Source of the DNA: Streptomyces bambusae
Lineage (GTDB): Bacteria > Actinomycetota > Actinomycetes > Streptomycetales > Streptomycetaceae
DNA: 64,000 nucleotides
Direction: 5' to 3'
Assembly: GCF_020532645.1 (NCBI RefSeq)
Contig: NZ_JAJAUZ010000025.1
Coordinates: 1-64,000, forward strand
Made by a program: the position numbers and the translations under genes. This document shows positions 7,351 through 15,712 of this stretch, one piece after another; within the stretch, counting starts at the first letter, position 1; every line of letters begins with the position of its first letter. Under the pieces are notes generated by a model. It did not search any database, was not told where the DNA came from, and saw nothing but the letters and a program-made list of their open reading frames with translations.

Positions 7351-8595
7351 TTGAAGCACGAACTCCGCAAGATGTTCGAGACTGCCGAGGCGGAGGGACG
7401 CGGCCTGAATGCTCGGGAGGTCGCGGCGGTTATTAATTCGGTTCCGGTGGAAGAGCGGATAGCGCGCACTGAGATTCTGGCCGCAGTTAACGGCCCCGAC
7501 GGGGCGGACAGTGTTGAAACCCGCGACTCGATAGCCGAGACGCTGAAGTACATGGAGATGCGGGCCGCGGACGCCCGGGAGGACCGGGCGGGGCTCGACC
7601 GAGAAACTGAAGCGCGAGCGGCACTTGACAAGAATCCCGCTCTCCGAGCCATGGTCACGCCTGGGGGCAGTAAGGCTTTCCTTGGCGAGTCGGACGAGTG
7701 GCGGTCCATCCTGCCTTCCGGTAATGAGTTCCGCACTCTGGTGGCGGTGGGTAATCCTGCCAGCGGAGGTTACGCGGTTCCCGCTTCGGTTGCCGATCGC
7801 TGTGTTCAGTATCTTCGAGCGGCGAGCGTTTTCCTTCGCGTTGCGGGCGTCAACGTGCACCGCTTTGAAGGGGGATCTTTCTCTCTGCCTAATCTCACGG
7901 GTTCGACCACTCCGGGTGTTGTCGCCGAAGGCGCTGTCATCCCCGAAGGTGCTCCGAATTTCTCCAGTCTGACGTTTTCGCCGGTGAAGTACGCAGACCT
8001 TTACCGGGCGTCGAATGAGATCCTGGCGGATGCGGCCTTCGAGATGCGGGATCTGATTGCCGGTGTGATGATGCGGAACATCGCGAGCCAGGTGGACCGG
8101 GATGCCTTCCAGGGTGCAGGCGGCGCGGCGTCGCTTACTGGTCTGACGAAGGCCGGCATGGGTACGGCTGTGAATCTCGGGGCTGGTGCCACGCAGGTTT
8201 CCTGGGATCACATCATCGACAGCTATTCGGATATTGAAGCAGCGGGCGCTGTTCCTGCTGTGATTTGGGCGAGTCCTGATCAGGCGAAGAGCCTGCGGAA
8301 GGCCCGCGAGAACGGAACGAGTGGCGGCTATCTCGCCGGTCAGGTGACTGACCCGGTCGCGTCGCGTGGGCTCGGTCTCCCGATTCATGTTTCTGCGAAT
8401 CTCCCTGCTCGCACCGTGATTGTGGCCGATCCGACTCGTATTCATATCGGCCTGCGGTCCGATGTGCGTGTTGCCGTTTCCGAGGACTACGCATTCGACC
8501 GCGATGTCACGGCATTTCGTGCGACCTACCGAGTAGCAGGGCTGGCCGTAGATTCTCCGGCCGCTGTCCATGTCATCAAGGCAGCTGCTAGCTAG
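7351..8595 (+). CDS. HK97-type phage major capsid protein
   Basis: A 414-aa protein with the HK97 major capsid layout: an N-terminal helical, charged region of about 115 residues (the delta/scaffold-like part, with MRAADAREDRAGLDRETEAR), then the coat domain. Family signatures include VGNPASGGYAVP, the segment TPGVVAEGAVIPEGAPNF, the E-loop/P-domain phrase SPVKYADLYRASNEIL, and a C-terminal SEDYAFDRDVTAFRATYR that is characteristic of this coat fold. The start is TTG 7351 with AGGAG 8-12 nt upstream. No prohead protease gene is present, so the delta region would have to be cut by a helper-encoded enzyme or kept. It is the only virion gene in the element. An encapsulin is less likely because of the long N-terminal region and coat-like motifs. 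Confidence 0.92.
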   Translation: MKHELRKMFETAEAEGRGLNAREVAAVINSVPVEERIARTEILAAVNGPDGADSVETRDSIAETLKYMEMRAADAREDRAGLDRETEARAALDKNPALRAMVTPGGSKAFLGESDEWRSILPSGNEFRTLVAVGNPASGGYAVPASVADRCVQYLRAASVFLRVAGVNVHRFEGGSFSLPNLTGSTTPGVVAEGAVIPEGAPNFSSLTFSPVKYADLYRASNEILADAAFEMRDLIAGVMMRNIASQVDRDAFQGAGGAASLTGLTKAGMGTAVNLGAGATQVSWDHIIDSYSDIEAAGAVPAVIWASPDQAKSLRKARENGTSGGYLAGQVTDPVASRGLGLPIHVSANLPARTVIVADPTRIHIGLRSDVRVAVSEDYAFDRDVTAFRATYRVAGLAVDSPAAVHVIKAAAS

Positions 8596-8605
8596 GCGGC
8601 TAGTA

Positions 8606-8647
8606 CAAGAATCCCCCCATAACCTTTCGGTTGTGGGGGAATTCTTG
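8606..8647. terminator. Bidirectional terminator between convergent genes
   Basis: A 19-bp stem beginning CAAGAATCCCCC, with a TTTC loop and one mismatch plus one wobble pair, lies between the capsid gene (plus) and the 142-aa gene (minus). Both arms carry A/T-rich ends, so it can work in both directions. Confidence 0.85.
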
Positions 8648-8669
8648 CATTCCTACTACAGGGGCGCGG

Positions 8670-9098
8670 CTAGGCGTTATAGAGCGTCGGGCGCTCAGCC
8701 ACTTGTTCCGGGGTCAGCCCTTCGACGGTGAGGTTCCCCGTCCAGAGCTGGTCGCGGTTGGCGTACGTGGCATCGAACCGGACGCGCTTGCCGCCAGGCT
8801 CCAACTTCCAACCCTGCGAAGGGAATTGTGTGATGAGGTCGCTGCCGCACACGAACGCCCGGGTGGCCTGGGTAAGCACCCATTGGGCCAGCTCGGTTTC
8901 GCTGGCCGTGGGCCGCCCGCAGGTGCGGGCCATCTGCCACAGCCGCGGCCACTCAATACCGGGGGTGAGCGGGCCGACGATGCCCACGTCCCCGATCCGC
9001 CGCTCGTCCAGGTGGTGCACGGCGTAGCCGAAGACCACGCCGAACATCGCGAACACCGTGACTCTGCTTCGTCCGGCCAGACCGTCGTCAGATGCCAT
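8670..9098 (-). CDS. Hypothetical protein, 142 aa
   Basis: I do not recognise this family. The protein is soluble, with an N-terminal half containing FAMFGVVFGYAVHHLDERR and a C-terminal half with GKRVRFDATYANRDQLWTGN, which looks like a small beta-sheet domain. ATG 9098 has AAAGG 8 nt upstream. It is the last gene of the element's minus-strand block. A relic of its last ten codons survives at 1611, outside the left att repeat, showing that the block existed in more than one copy or place. Confidence 0.65.
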   Translation of the reverse strand: MASDDGLAGRSRVTVFAMFGVVFGYAVHHLDERRIGDVGIVGPLTPGIEWPRLWQMARTCGRPTASETELAQWVLTQATRAFVCGSDLITQFPSQGWKLEPGGKRVRFDATYANRDQLWTGNLTVEGLTPEQVAERPTLYNA

Positions 9099-9120
9099 GG
9101 GCGGTACCTTTGCTCACGGT

Positions 9121-9153
9121 AGGACCCGGGCACATGCGACGTGTCCGGGTCCT
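9121..9153 (-). terminator. Hairpin between the 146-aa and 142-aa genes
   Basis: AGGACCCGG and CCGGGTCCT form a 9-bp stem just after the stop of the 146-aa gene and before the 142-aa start. It could end or attenuate transcription into the last gene. Confidence 0.5.
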
Positions 9154-9169
9154 CCTTCGTTCGAGGGGA

Positions 9170-9610
9170 TCAGCAGCACGGCCCGTCACTGCAACACGTC
9201 GGCGCGTTGCAGTCGGCCGCGGTGCCCCACAGCCGGTCATCGACGTCGAACCCGTGAGCGGCCAGGCGGCCGGCCACGTCGACCATCAGACCGCGCGTGC
9301 GGACCTTCGAGTTGGGGGCGTGGTGGACGTAGTAGCCGAACTGGTCCTGGCACCACTGCGCGTACTCCTGGCTGTGCAGCATGAACGTGTGCCAGCCCGG
9401 GTCGACGGTGTCGCTGGGCGCCATGTCGGTGGCGCGGGTCGTCCCGACCACCCACAGGAACGCCAAGGCCTGGTCCATGACGCGGTTGGCCACGACCCTT
9501 TCCAGGCCGTATTCGTCCGCGCAGAACGCGGCCAGCCGCTCGAACAGCTCGGGACTGACGAGATCCTTCCCGTGCCGTACGGCGACGGGCCTTTCAACCA
9601 TGGTCGTCAT
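9170..9610 (-). CDS. Glycine-rich-domain-protein-like family, Cys-rich tail
   Basis: A 146-aa protein. The central motif VDPGWHTFMLHSQEYAQWCQ and the later YYVHHAPN resemble the conserved core of bacterial glycine-rich domain-containing protein-like (GRDP-like) proteins, where the phrase with D-W-H-x-F-x-L-H is typical. The C-terminus is unusual: six cysteines in the last 14 residues (DCNAPTCCSDGPCC), suggesting metal binding or a disulfide-rich tail. ATG 9610 follows GGAAGGA in good position. It lies 141 bp after the tRNA-like gene with a hairpin between. Biochemical function is unknown. Confidence 0.7.
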   Translation of the reverse strand: MTTMVERPVAVRHGKDLVSPELFERLAAFCADEYGLERVVANRVMDQALAFLWVVGTTRATDMAPSDTVDPGWHTFMLHSQEYAQWCQDQFGYYVHHAPNSKVRTRGLMVDVAGRLAAHGFDVDDRLWGTAADCNAPTCCSDGPCC

Positions 9611-9750
9611 CGCGTGCTTCCTTCCGTACGTGCTGGGGGCTCAGGCCGCGGGCGGGGGCGGGAACTGGTCTCCGCCCGAGTCTCCGTCACCGGACTTCTC
9701 CCGAGGGTCGCCGTGCATGGGCACCTTCCTTCCGTGAACGGTGTTGCCTG

Positions 9751-9770
9751 CCCGCCCCTTCGGGGGCGGG
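9751..9770 (-). terminator. Terminator hairpin 3' of the tRNA-like gene
   Basis: CCCGCCCC-TTCG-GGGGCGGG: a perfect 8-bp stem with a stable UUCG-type tetraloop, directly abutting the CCA end of the tRNA-like gene on the minus strand. Confidence 0.75.
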
Positions 9771-9868
9771 TGGTCCCTTCGCCCGGACTTGAACCGGGGT
9801 CTGCCGCGCGGGGAGATGGCTGCCGCGAAGTCGGCGCGCGGCGCTCTTCCTGACTGAGCTACGAAGGG
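9771..9868 (-). tRNA. tRNA-like gene with expanded anticodon loop
   Basis: A 98-nt class I tRNA framework. Acceptor stem: 5' CCCTTCG pairs perfectly with 3' CGAAGGG, then discriminator A and encoded CCA. TA at positions 8-9, D arm GCTC-AGTCAGGAA-GAGC, a five-nt variable loop CAGAC, and T arm CCCGG-TTCAAGT-CCGGG are all normal. The anticodon stem CCGCG/CGCGG is also intact, but the loop it closes (9809-9836) has 28 nt instead of 7, a 21-nt excess containing a possible GCCG/CGGC mini-hairpin. No anticodon can be assigned. The 5' ten bases overlap the end of the 133-aa gene (DPS-stop is spelled by GACCCTTCGTAG). It may be a decayed phage tRNA, an attachment-site relic or a tRNA mimic. Confidence 0.6.
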
Positions 9869-10260
9869 TCGCGGAACAGCTCTTCGAGAGCGGGCGCGAT
9901 GGCTTGGAACATGTCGTGCTCAGGGTCGGTGACCTCCCAGGTGTGTCCGCCCTGGTGGTCGATGTACTGGCAGCAGCCGTCCCCGGCCTCGGACGCGGCT
10001 GGGCAGTCGCGCACCCACCTGAGAGACAGCTCGGGGCGGTCGTTTGCCCACCGGAGCCAGAGCGACACCCGCTGAGGCTTGCCGGGGTCGTAGACGCAGG
10101 CGTGATGCTCCCCGTCGTGCTGTTCCAGCGTGCACCGGTAGCGGCTGCTTCGCTGGAAGCTGTCCCCGATCATGAACCGCAGCAGGGCCCGGAAGGCGTC
10201 TTCGTCTCGTTCGATCGAGGCTCCGCAGACGTAGCGGCCCAGAGTCTGTTGGCGGCTCAC
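9859..10260 (-). CDS. Hypothetical protein, 133 aa
   Basis: Unrecognised soluble protein. It is rich in Trp, Cys and His (VYDPGKPQRVSLWLRWANDR, DCPAASEAGDGCCQYIDH, GHTWEVTDPEHDMF), with a helical C-terminus (AIAPALEELFRDPS). GTG 10260 overlaps the stop of the 65-aa gene as GTGA, so it is translationally coupled to it; the longer upstream frame is rejected because its residues are Arg/Ala/Gly-rich shadow sequence. Its last codons lie inside the 5' end of the tRNA-like gene, an unusual overlap on one strand. It forms a run with the 67-aa and 65-aa genes downstream of XRE copy B. Confidence 0.65.
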   Translation of the reverse strand: MSRQQTLGRYVCGASIERDEDAFRALLRFMIGDSFQRSSRYRCTLEQHDGEHHACVYDPGKPQRVSLWLRWANDRPELSLRWVRDCPAASEAGDGCCQYIDHQGGHTWEVTDPEHDMFQAIAPALEELFRDPS

Positions 10261-10454
10261 GCCCGCCTCACCTTCGCCGGGTTGGCGTGCCACTCGCGTC
10301 CGCCGCTCTCGGGCCCCAGGAACGCGACCGGGACCGTCCTGCGGTCCCCCGGCGGGTCCGCGGGGTTTTCCCAAGCAGGGTCGATGTCTCGGAGGATGCC
10401 CAGGCGCCCGTACTCGTCCTGGCAGCGCGCCCCGATGTCCGCCCGGGTGACCAT
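10257..10454 (-). CDS. Hypothetical protein, 65 aa
   Basis: A small protein starting MVTRADIGARCQDEYGRLGI. It contains one DIDPAWENPADPPGDRRT segment and a C-terminal REWHANPAKVRRA. The pattern of an N-terminal CQDEYGRLG turn and a short proline-rich middle is seen in small cargo proteins of streptomycete XRE clusters, but I cannot name the family. ATG 10454 overlaps the stop of the 67-aa gene as TGATG, and its own stop overlaps the next start as GTGA, so three genes are coupled. In copy A the same TGATG start exists at 1666, but the rest of the gene is deleted. Confidence 0.65.
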   Translation of the reverse strand: MVTRADIGARCQDEYGRLGILRDIDPAWENPADPPGDRRTVPVAFLGPESGGREWHANPAKVRRA

Positions 10455-10657
10455 CAGGGACGCTCCGGGCGCGGGCACTCGGGGTGCCAGAAGCCGACGG
10501 AGGGCGGCCCCTCGCGGCGCGCGATCCACCCCCGCACGGCGAGCACGTCGGGCGAGATCCACCCCTCACAGGCAGCGCAGTTGGGCCGGTTATTGACGTT
10601 CGTTACGTAGTCGTACCTGTCGTCAGGCGCAATGCGCTGGGCTTCCCGCGTTGCCAT
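10454..10657 (-). CDS. Conserved small protein, module copy B
   Basis: A 67-aa protein, about 80 percent identical to the one at 1666-1869 (shared VRGWIA, GFWHPECPRPERP, DDRYDYVT). Cysteines in NCAACEGW and HPEC may bind metal. The strong identity between the two copies, higher than for the flanking XRE or DUF6879 proteins, means either recent exchange or stronger constraint on this gene. It follows the XRE gene of copy B by 73 bp. Confidence 0.75.
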   Translation of the reverse strand: MATREAQRIAPDDRYDYVTNVNNRPNCAACEGWISPDVLAVRGWIARREGPPSVGFWHPECPRPERP

Positions 10658-10730
10658 CGCTCACCATCCCTCACGGACTGTCAACGGAATCGACAGCCAT
10701 GATTCCGCGAGGGACGGGACGAACCGGCAT

Positions 10731-11573
10731 TTATTGGCGTTGTCGGGTAAAGAGCGTCGACCAATCGGAGAGCGCTTGTCGGAGGTCGTCCCCGAACAGG
10801 GCGTACGCCTCGTATCGTGCAAAGTCCTCTCGGTACGCTTCCACGTCCCTGTGGTCGCGCAAGATGAGGGCGCCAGTGCCGGTTTCTACCGTGGCTAGCC
10901 GCCGGTCATAGACCGTGAAGGTATTCAGCGGACGCTCAGGAATATGCCCATCCAGCGGGATGACGCCTAGCTTTACGTTCGGAATGCGCGAGATCGAAGC
11001 CAGCCAGTCTAGCTGCATTGCCATTCCGAGAGGCGGAAGGAGTGGCCACCTGACCGCTTGTTCCGTGAGGAGGAACGTGAAGGACTTTGATGAGTCTCGC
11101 AGGATGCTTTGACGTTCGAGCTTCTTCGCCACAATTTTGGACTGATCTCCGGAGACGTCGGCGATACTGGCGCGGACGTACTCGGGAGTGGCCAACAAGC
11201 CTGTAATCATGGAGAGCAGGAAATAACGGAACTCCGTAGATGCTGCTTCGAGTCGAGCCAACTCGTTCTGCTTTTTGTCGAGCCCGCGTCGACGCGAGGA
11301 CCAATGGTCTTGCCACTCCGTGTTTGCCGTACGGGTCAGTGCCAGCAGCGCATCTGCTGTAGGGCCACCCGCTTCGAGCGCAGCTAGGATCAACTCCACA
11401 TCAACGATTGCGGGCGTAAGCTTCCCGCTCTCGATGTTGCTAATTTTTGTTTGAGACATGTTGCAGCGGCGGGCGAGCCAGGTTTGTGTCTTCCCGGCTC
11501 GCTTCCGCAACGTACGCATAGCTTCGGCTAGGTCTGATCTGGACTGGCCTAGCCGTTCAGGCTCAAGCGTCAA
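10731..11573 (-). CDS. XRE-family regulator with DUF5753 domain, module copy B
   Basis: A 280-aa DNA-binding protein. Residues about 12-70 form the helix-turn-helix (MRTLRKRAGKTQTWLARR, then MSQTKISNIESGKLTP); the rest is DUF5753 (TGLLATPEYVRA, KKLERQSILRD, PNVKLGVIPLDG). The start is TTG 11573, overlapping the DUF6879 stop by 11 nt. Gene order and overlaps are the same as in copy A, but sequence identity with that XRE is low, so the two regulators probably have different DNA targets. As an element-borne repressor candidate it could control the element itself or only its small partner genes. Confidence 0.88.
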   Translation of the reverse strand: MTLEPERLGQSRSDLAEAMRTLRKRAGKTQTWLARRCNMSQTKISNIESGKLTPAIVDVELILAALEAGGPTADALLALTRTANTEWQDHWSSRRRGLDKKQNELARLEAASTEFRYFLLSMITGLLATPEYVRASIADVSGDQSKIVAKKLERQSILRDSSKSFTFLLTEQAVRWPLLPPLGMAMQLDWLASISRIPNVKLGVIPLDGHIPERPLNTFTVYDRRLATVETGTGALILRDHRDVEAYREDFARYEAYALFGDDLRQALSDWSTLFTRQRQ

Positions 11574-12087
11574 GGCCCTTCACGTACTCCTCGAAAGGCA
11601 CCGATTCGCTGACTGCGATCCGCTGGTACTCGACGAACGGGGACACGTCGCCTTCGAAGATCTCACGGCTGATCTGCCGACCGTCCGCGTAGTAGTTCAT
11701 CAGCACGACGTCGGCGCGGTCGAACAACCAGAAATCCTGAACCCCTCGCAAGGGGTTGTCTCGGCTGGTCACATCGAGAATACGGATCTCCTCGCCGGCC
11801 AGGGCGTGTGGTGCGTAGTACTGGGAGAACTCGAATCGCAAGTAGTCGGAGAGCGGGCGGGTCACGATGTGTACGCGGCCCTGTGAGCGCCCCTCGGCCA
11901 CCTGCCGTGCGAGGCGGTCGGTGTAATCGTTCGAGACGCTTGCCGGATCGACACGGGCCCCGGCTTTGAATGCCGTGAACTCCTCCGCTTCTTGCGGCAT
12001 GAGGTACTGGGGCAGCGTCTCAAGCCTCCAGGCTTCCTGCCGGAAGTCTTGGAATTTCGCCTGCCAGGCTTCACCATCCAAGAGCAC
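11563..12087 (-). CDS. DUF6879 family protein, module copy B
   Basis: A 174-aa protein with the same conserved blocks as copy A: FQDFRQEAWRLETLPQY, GRVHIVTRPLSDYLRFE, EEIRILDVTS and VQDFWLFDRADVVLM. GTG 12087 (VLLDGEAWQAKF) is chosen over the longer frame because GGGAGG lies 6 nt upstream and because the length then equals copy A. It overlaps the 70-aa gene by 17 nt and the XRE gene by 11 nt. Role unknown; constant pairing with an XRE/DUF5753 protein suggests a joint regulatory function. Confidence 0.85.
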   Translation of the reverse strand: MLLDGEAWQAKFQDFRQEAWRLETLPQYLMPQEAEEFTAFKAGARVDPASVSNDYTDRLARQVAEGRSQGRVHIVTRPLSDYLRFEFSQYYAPHALAGEEIRILDVTSRDNPLRGVQDFWLFDRADVVLMNYYADGRQISREIFEGDVSPFVEYQRIAVSESVPFEEYVKGLDA

Positions 12088-12283
12088 GAACGGCCTCCCG
12101 CAGCACGCTTTCCGGGATCTCCACAAGCCCTTCCCCCTCCGGCGGTTGGAAGACGTCGGTAACGTCGCCCTGGACGACGAACGAGCCGCTGGCGGTGCGG
12201 TAGACGTTCGGGCAGTCGTCCTTGCCGCAGGTGCCGTTGCCGTTCCCGTTGCCGGTGAGTCGGGTCAGTTCCTCGCGCGCCAT
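12071..12283 (-). CDS. Small Cys-pair protein, first gene of module copy B
   Basis: A 70-aa protein, MAREELTRLTGNGNGNGTC followed by GKDDCPNVYRTASGSFVVQG. The Gly-Asn repeat is a small insertion relative to copy A (3277-3474), with which it shares the CxxxxCP-x-x-Y core and the LVEIPES helix. ATG 12283 is the first gene of the coupled four-gene unit; about 175 bp upstream, before the fumarase terminator, should hold its promoter. Confidence 0.7.
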   Translation of the reverse strand: MAREELTRLTGNGNGNGTCGKDDCPNVYRTASGSFVVQGDVTDVFQPPEGEGLVEIPESVLREAVRALGW

Positions 12284-12458
12284 GCTGAAACCCCCTTGTC
12301 CTGGCCCCGGTTGGGGCCTCGGGAGACGACGGTACGAGTGCCCGTGCGGTCCGTCTATGCGGCATCGCCAATATTTGCGTTGTCGGGTAGACGATCTACG
12401 GCGGCCCCGCCGTGGCCCCGGAGCGGGCTCCTGCGTGCCGGGTGGGGGGCTGCGACGG

Positions 12459-12493
12459 AGAGAGCCCCCGACGCTGGGCGTCAGGGGCTCTCT
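12459..12493 (-). terminator. Terminator of the hybrid fumarase gene
   Basis: AGAGAGCCCC(C)GACG pairs with CGTC(A)GGGGCTCTCT, 20 nt beyond the fumarase stop. It lies inside the element, so the host gene now uses an element-supplied terminator. Confidence 0.75.
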
Positions 12494-12512
12494 GGGCTGT
12501 GGAGTGCTGGGG

Positions 12513-14195
<1,683 letters not shown>

Positions 14196-14343
14196 TCCTC
14201 ACTCGGCAGACAGCGCTGGCGACCATTTGGCAGCGCGGTACACCAGCGTAGGACCTCGCCCCGCGGTCCTGTCTGTGAGGTAAGGCTCAGTCGCCCCGAA
14301 ACAGCACTATCGCGATCTATCGCGTCTCGCTATGCTGGCGTGC

Positions 14344-15024
14344 GTGGACCTCGACAAGCGACCCGCCCAGCCCGGCCAGGACACTGCCGGACCCGCACCG
14401 TCTGCCGCCGCGATCCGGGCCTCCGACGCCGACCGCGACCGCACCGCCCGCATCCTCGGGGACGCCCTCGCCGAGGGCCGGCTCACCGCGGACGAGCACG
14501 CCGAGCGCATCGACGCGCTGTTCACCGTCAAGACCGTGGGAGAGCTGGACCGGCTGGTACGGGACCTGCCCGCCGGGGTCCGGACGGCCCCGCACGCCGG
14601 CTCCGCCCTGCCCGACGGCGCCCGCCCGTACGCCGGCGAGCCCGACCACGTGGTCGCCGTGTGCAGCGGCACCACCCGCCGGGGCCGCTGGCGGCCCGCA
14701 CCCCACACCCGGGCCGTGGCCGTCATGGGCGACGTCACCCTCGACCTCACCGAGGCCACGTTCGAACAGCAGCTCACCGAGATCAACGTGACCTGTCTGC
14801 TCGGCAATGTGGAAATCCTCGTCCCGGAAAACATCACGCTCCGCGGATTCGGCAACGGCTTCCTCGCCAATTTCGAAGTCCACGCGGACGGGTCCGAACA
14901 CACCGATCCGCAGGCTCCCGTCGTGATCGTCCGCGGGTTTTCCGTGCTCGGCAATATCGAGGCCCGCAAGAAGTCCGGGAAGCGGCTGGTCGACCTGGCG
15001 GCCCGCATGCGGAAGCAGGGTTGA
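14344..15024 (+). CDS. DUF1707 / LiaF-like cell-envelope response protein
   Basis: A protein of about 226 aa. Residues about 22-75 are the DUF1707 (SHOCT-like) domain: IRASDADRDRTARILGDAL, then DEHAERIDALFTVKTVGEL and LVRDLPAG. The C-terminal part (about 110-215) resembles the LiaF-like cell wall-active-antibiotics response domain (VAVMGDVTLDL, LLGNVEILVPENITL, GFSVLGNIEARK). No membrane segment is evident between them. It is divergent from fumarase. GTG 14344 lies 7 nt after TATGCT (14331-14336), a good -10 box, which suggests a leaderless message; ATG 14332 inside that box is the alternative start. Confidence 0.85.
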   Translation: MDLDKRPAQPGQDTAGPAPSAAAIRASDADRDRTARILGDALAEGRLTADEHAERIDALFTVKTVGELDRLVRDLPAGVRTAPHAGSALPDGARPYAGEPDHVVAVCSGTTRRGRWRPAPHTRAVAVMGDVTLDLTEATFEQQLTEINVTCLLGNVEILVPENITLRGFGNGFLANFEVHADGSEHTDPQAPVVIVRGFSVLGNIEARKKSGKRLVDLAARMRKQG

Positions 15025-15194
15025 GCCCGCCACCACGGGGGAATGGGGGGCGCCGGACCAGTCGGCAACAGGACGTCCGGGGGCGGAATTCGGTCTAACT
15101 TTCCCGAAGCGGAACACAGTGCATAGGCCTGCGAGGAGCGGGTAGAGACAGTCGCATCGTCTCTCGCTCGCGAATACGTCGTCAGGAGTAGACC

Positions 15195-15578
15195 GTGCAG
15201 CAACCGCCGCATCAGTCCCTGCAGGCCGCCGTCCAGTGCGTTCCGAGTATCCCGAACCCACGGCAGCCGGTCAGGGAAGAGGACGGCCCGTGGCATGCGG
15301 AGGCGGTGTGCCGCCGGGACGAGGCGGGGCTGTTCTTCGCCCCCTCCAAGGAGCCGACGGCCGCCCGGCTGTCGCGCGAGGAGGCCGCCAAGCGCGTGTG
15401 CGCCCGCTGTCCGGTGATGGTCGCCTGCCGCGAGCACGCCCTGCTCCAGCCCGAGCCGTACGGCGTGTGGGGCGGCCTCACGGCCGCCGAGCGCCGGGTC
15501 GTGCTCGCCCGGCGCCGCCGCCGCGCCGCCGAGCTGCGGTCCGGGCAGACCGCGGGTCCGGTCGCGGCCGCCGGCTGA
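15195..15578 (+). CDS. wblI: WhiB-like [4Fe-4S] transcription factor
   Basis: A 127-aa WhiB-family protein. The four iron-sulfur cysteines are Cys39, Cys69, Cys72 and Cys78 (C-x29-CxxC-x5-C), and the G-V-W-G-G turn is at 90-94, followed by an Arg-rich DNA-contact tail (VVLARRRRRAAELR). Such proteins act with the principal sigma factor to control development, antibiotic or stress responses in actinobacteria. GTG 15195 has AGGAG upstream. Its place between a DUF1707 gene and glpX matches my recollection of wblI in S. coelicolor; that symbol rests on position and should be treated as likely, not certain. Confidence 0.88.
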   Translation: MQQPPHQSLQAAVQCVPSIPNPRQPVREEDGPWHAEAVCRRDEAGLFFAPSKEPTAARLSREEAAKRVCARCPVMVACREHALLQPEPYGVWGGLTAAERRVVLARRRRRAAELRSGQTAGPVAAAG

Positions 15579-15620
15579 GCCGCGGCCCCCGGGCTCGTAC
15601 CCGGTCGGGGTCCGTACGAC

Positions 15621-15660
15621 GCGAAGGGCGCTCCCGCCGCACAACGGGAGCGCCCTTCGC
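15621..15660. terminator. Bidirectional terminator, wbl/glpX
   Basis: A perfect 16-bp stem, GCGAAGGGCGCTCCCG and its complement, with an 8-nt loop, between convergent genes. Confidence 0.9.
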
Positions 15661-15712
15661 GTACTGCGGACCGGCCGCCCGGAGACGGGCAGCCGGTCCC
15701 GGGAACGGCGGC

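Noticed and set aside
9771..9868. Class II tRNA (Ser/Leu) with a long variable arm
   Set aside because: A 6-bp stem with a 9-nt loop is possible, but it leaves a 24-nt variable region with no good stem; the class I fold with a 5-nt variable loop pairs far better.
11973..12073. Frameshift between the 70-aa gene and DUF6879 copy B
   Set aside because: The overlap has its own ribosome site and is matched by a similar overlap in copy A, so both are separate genes.
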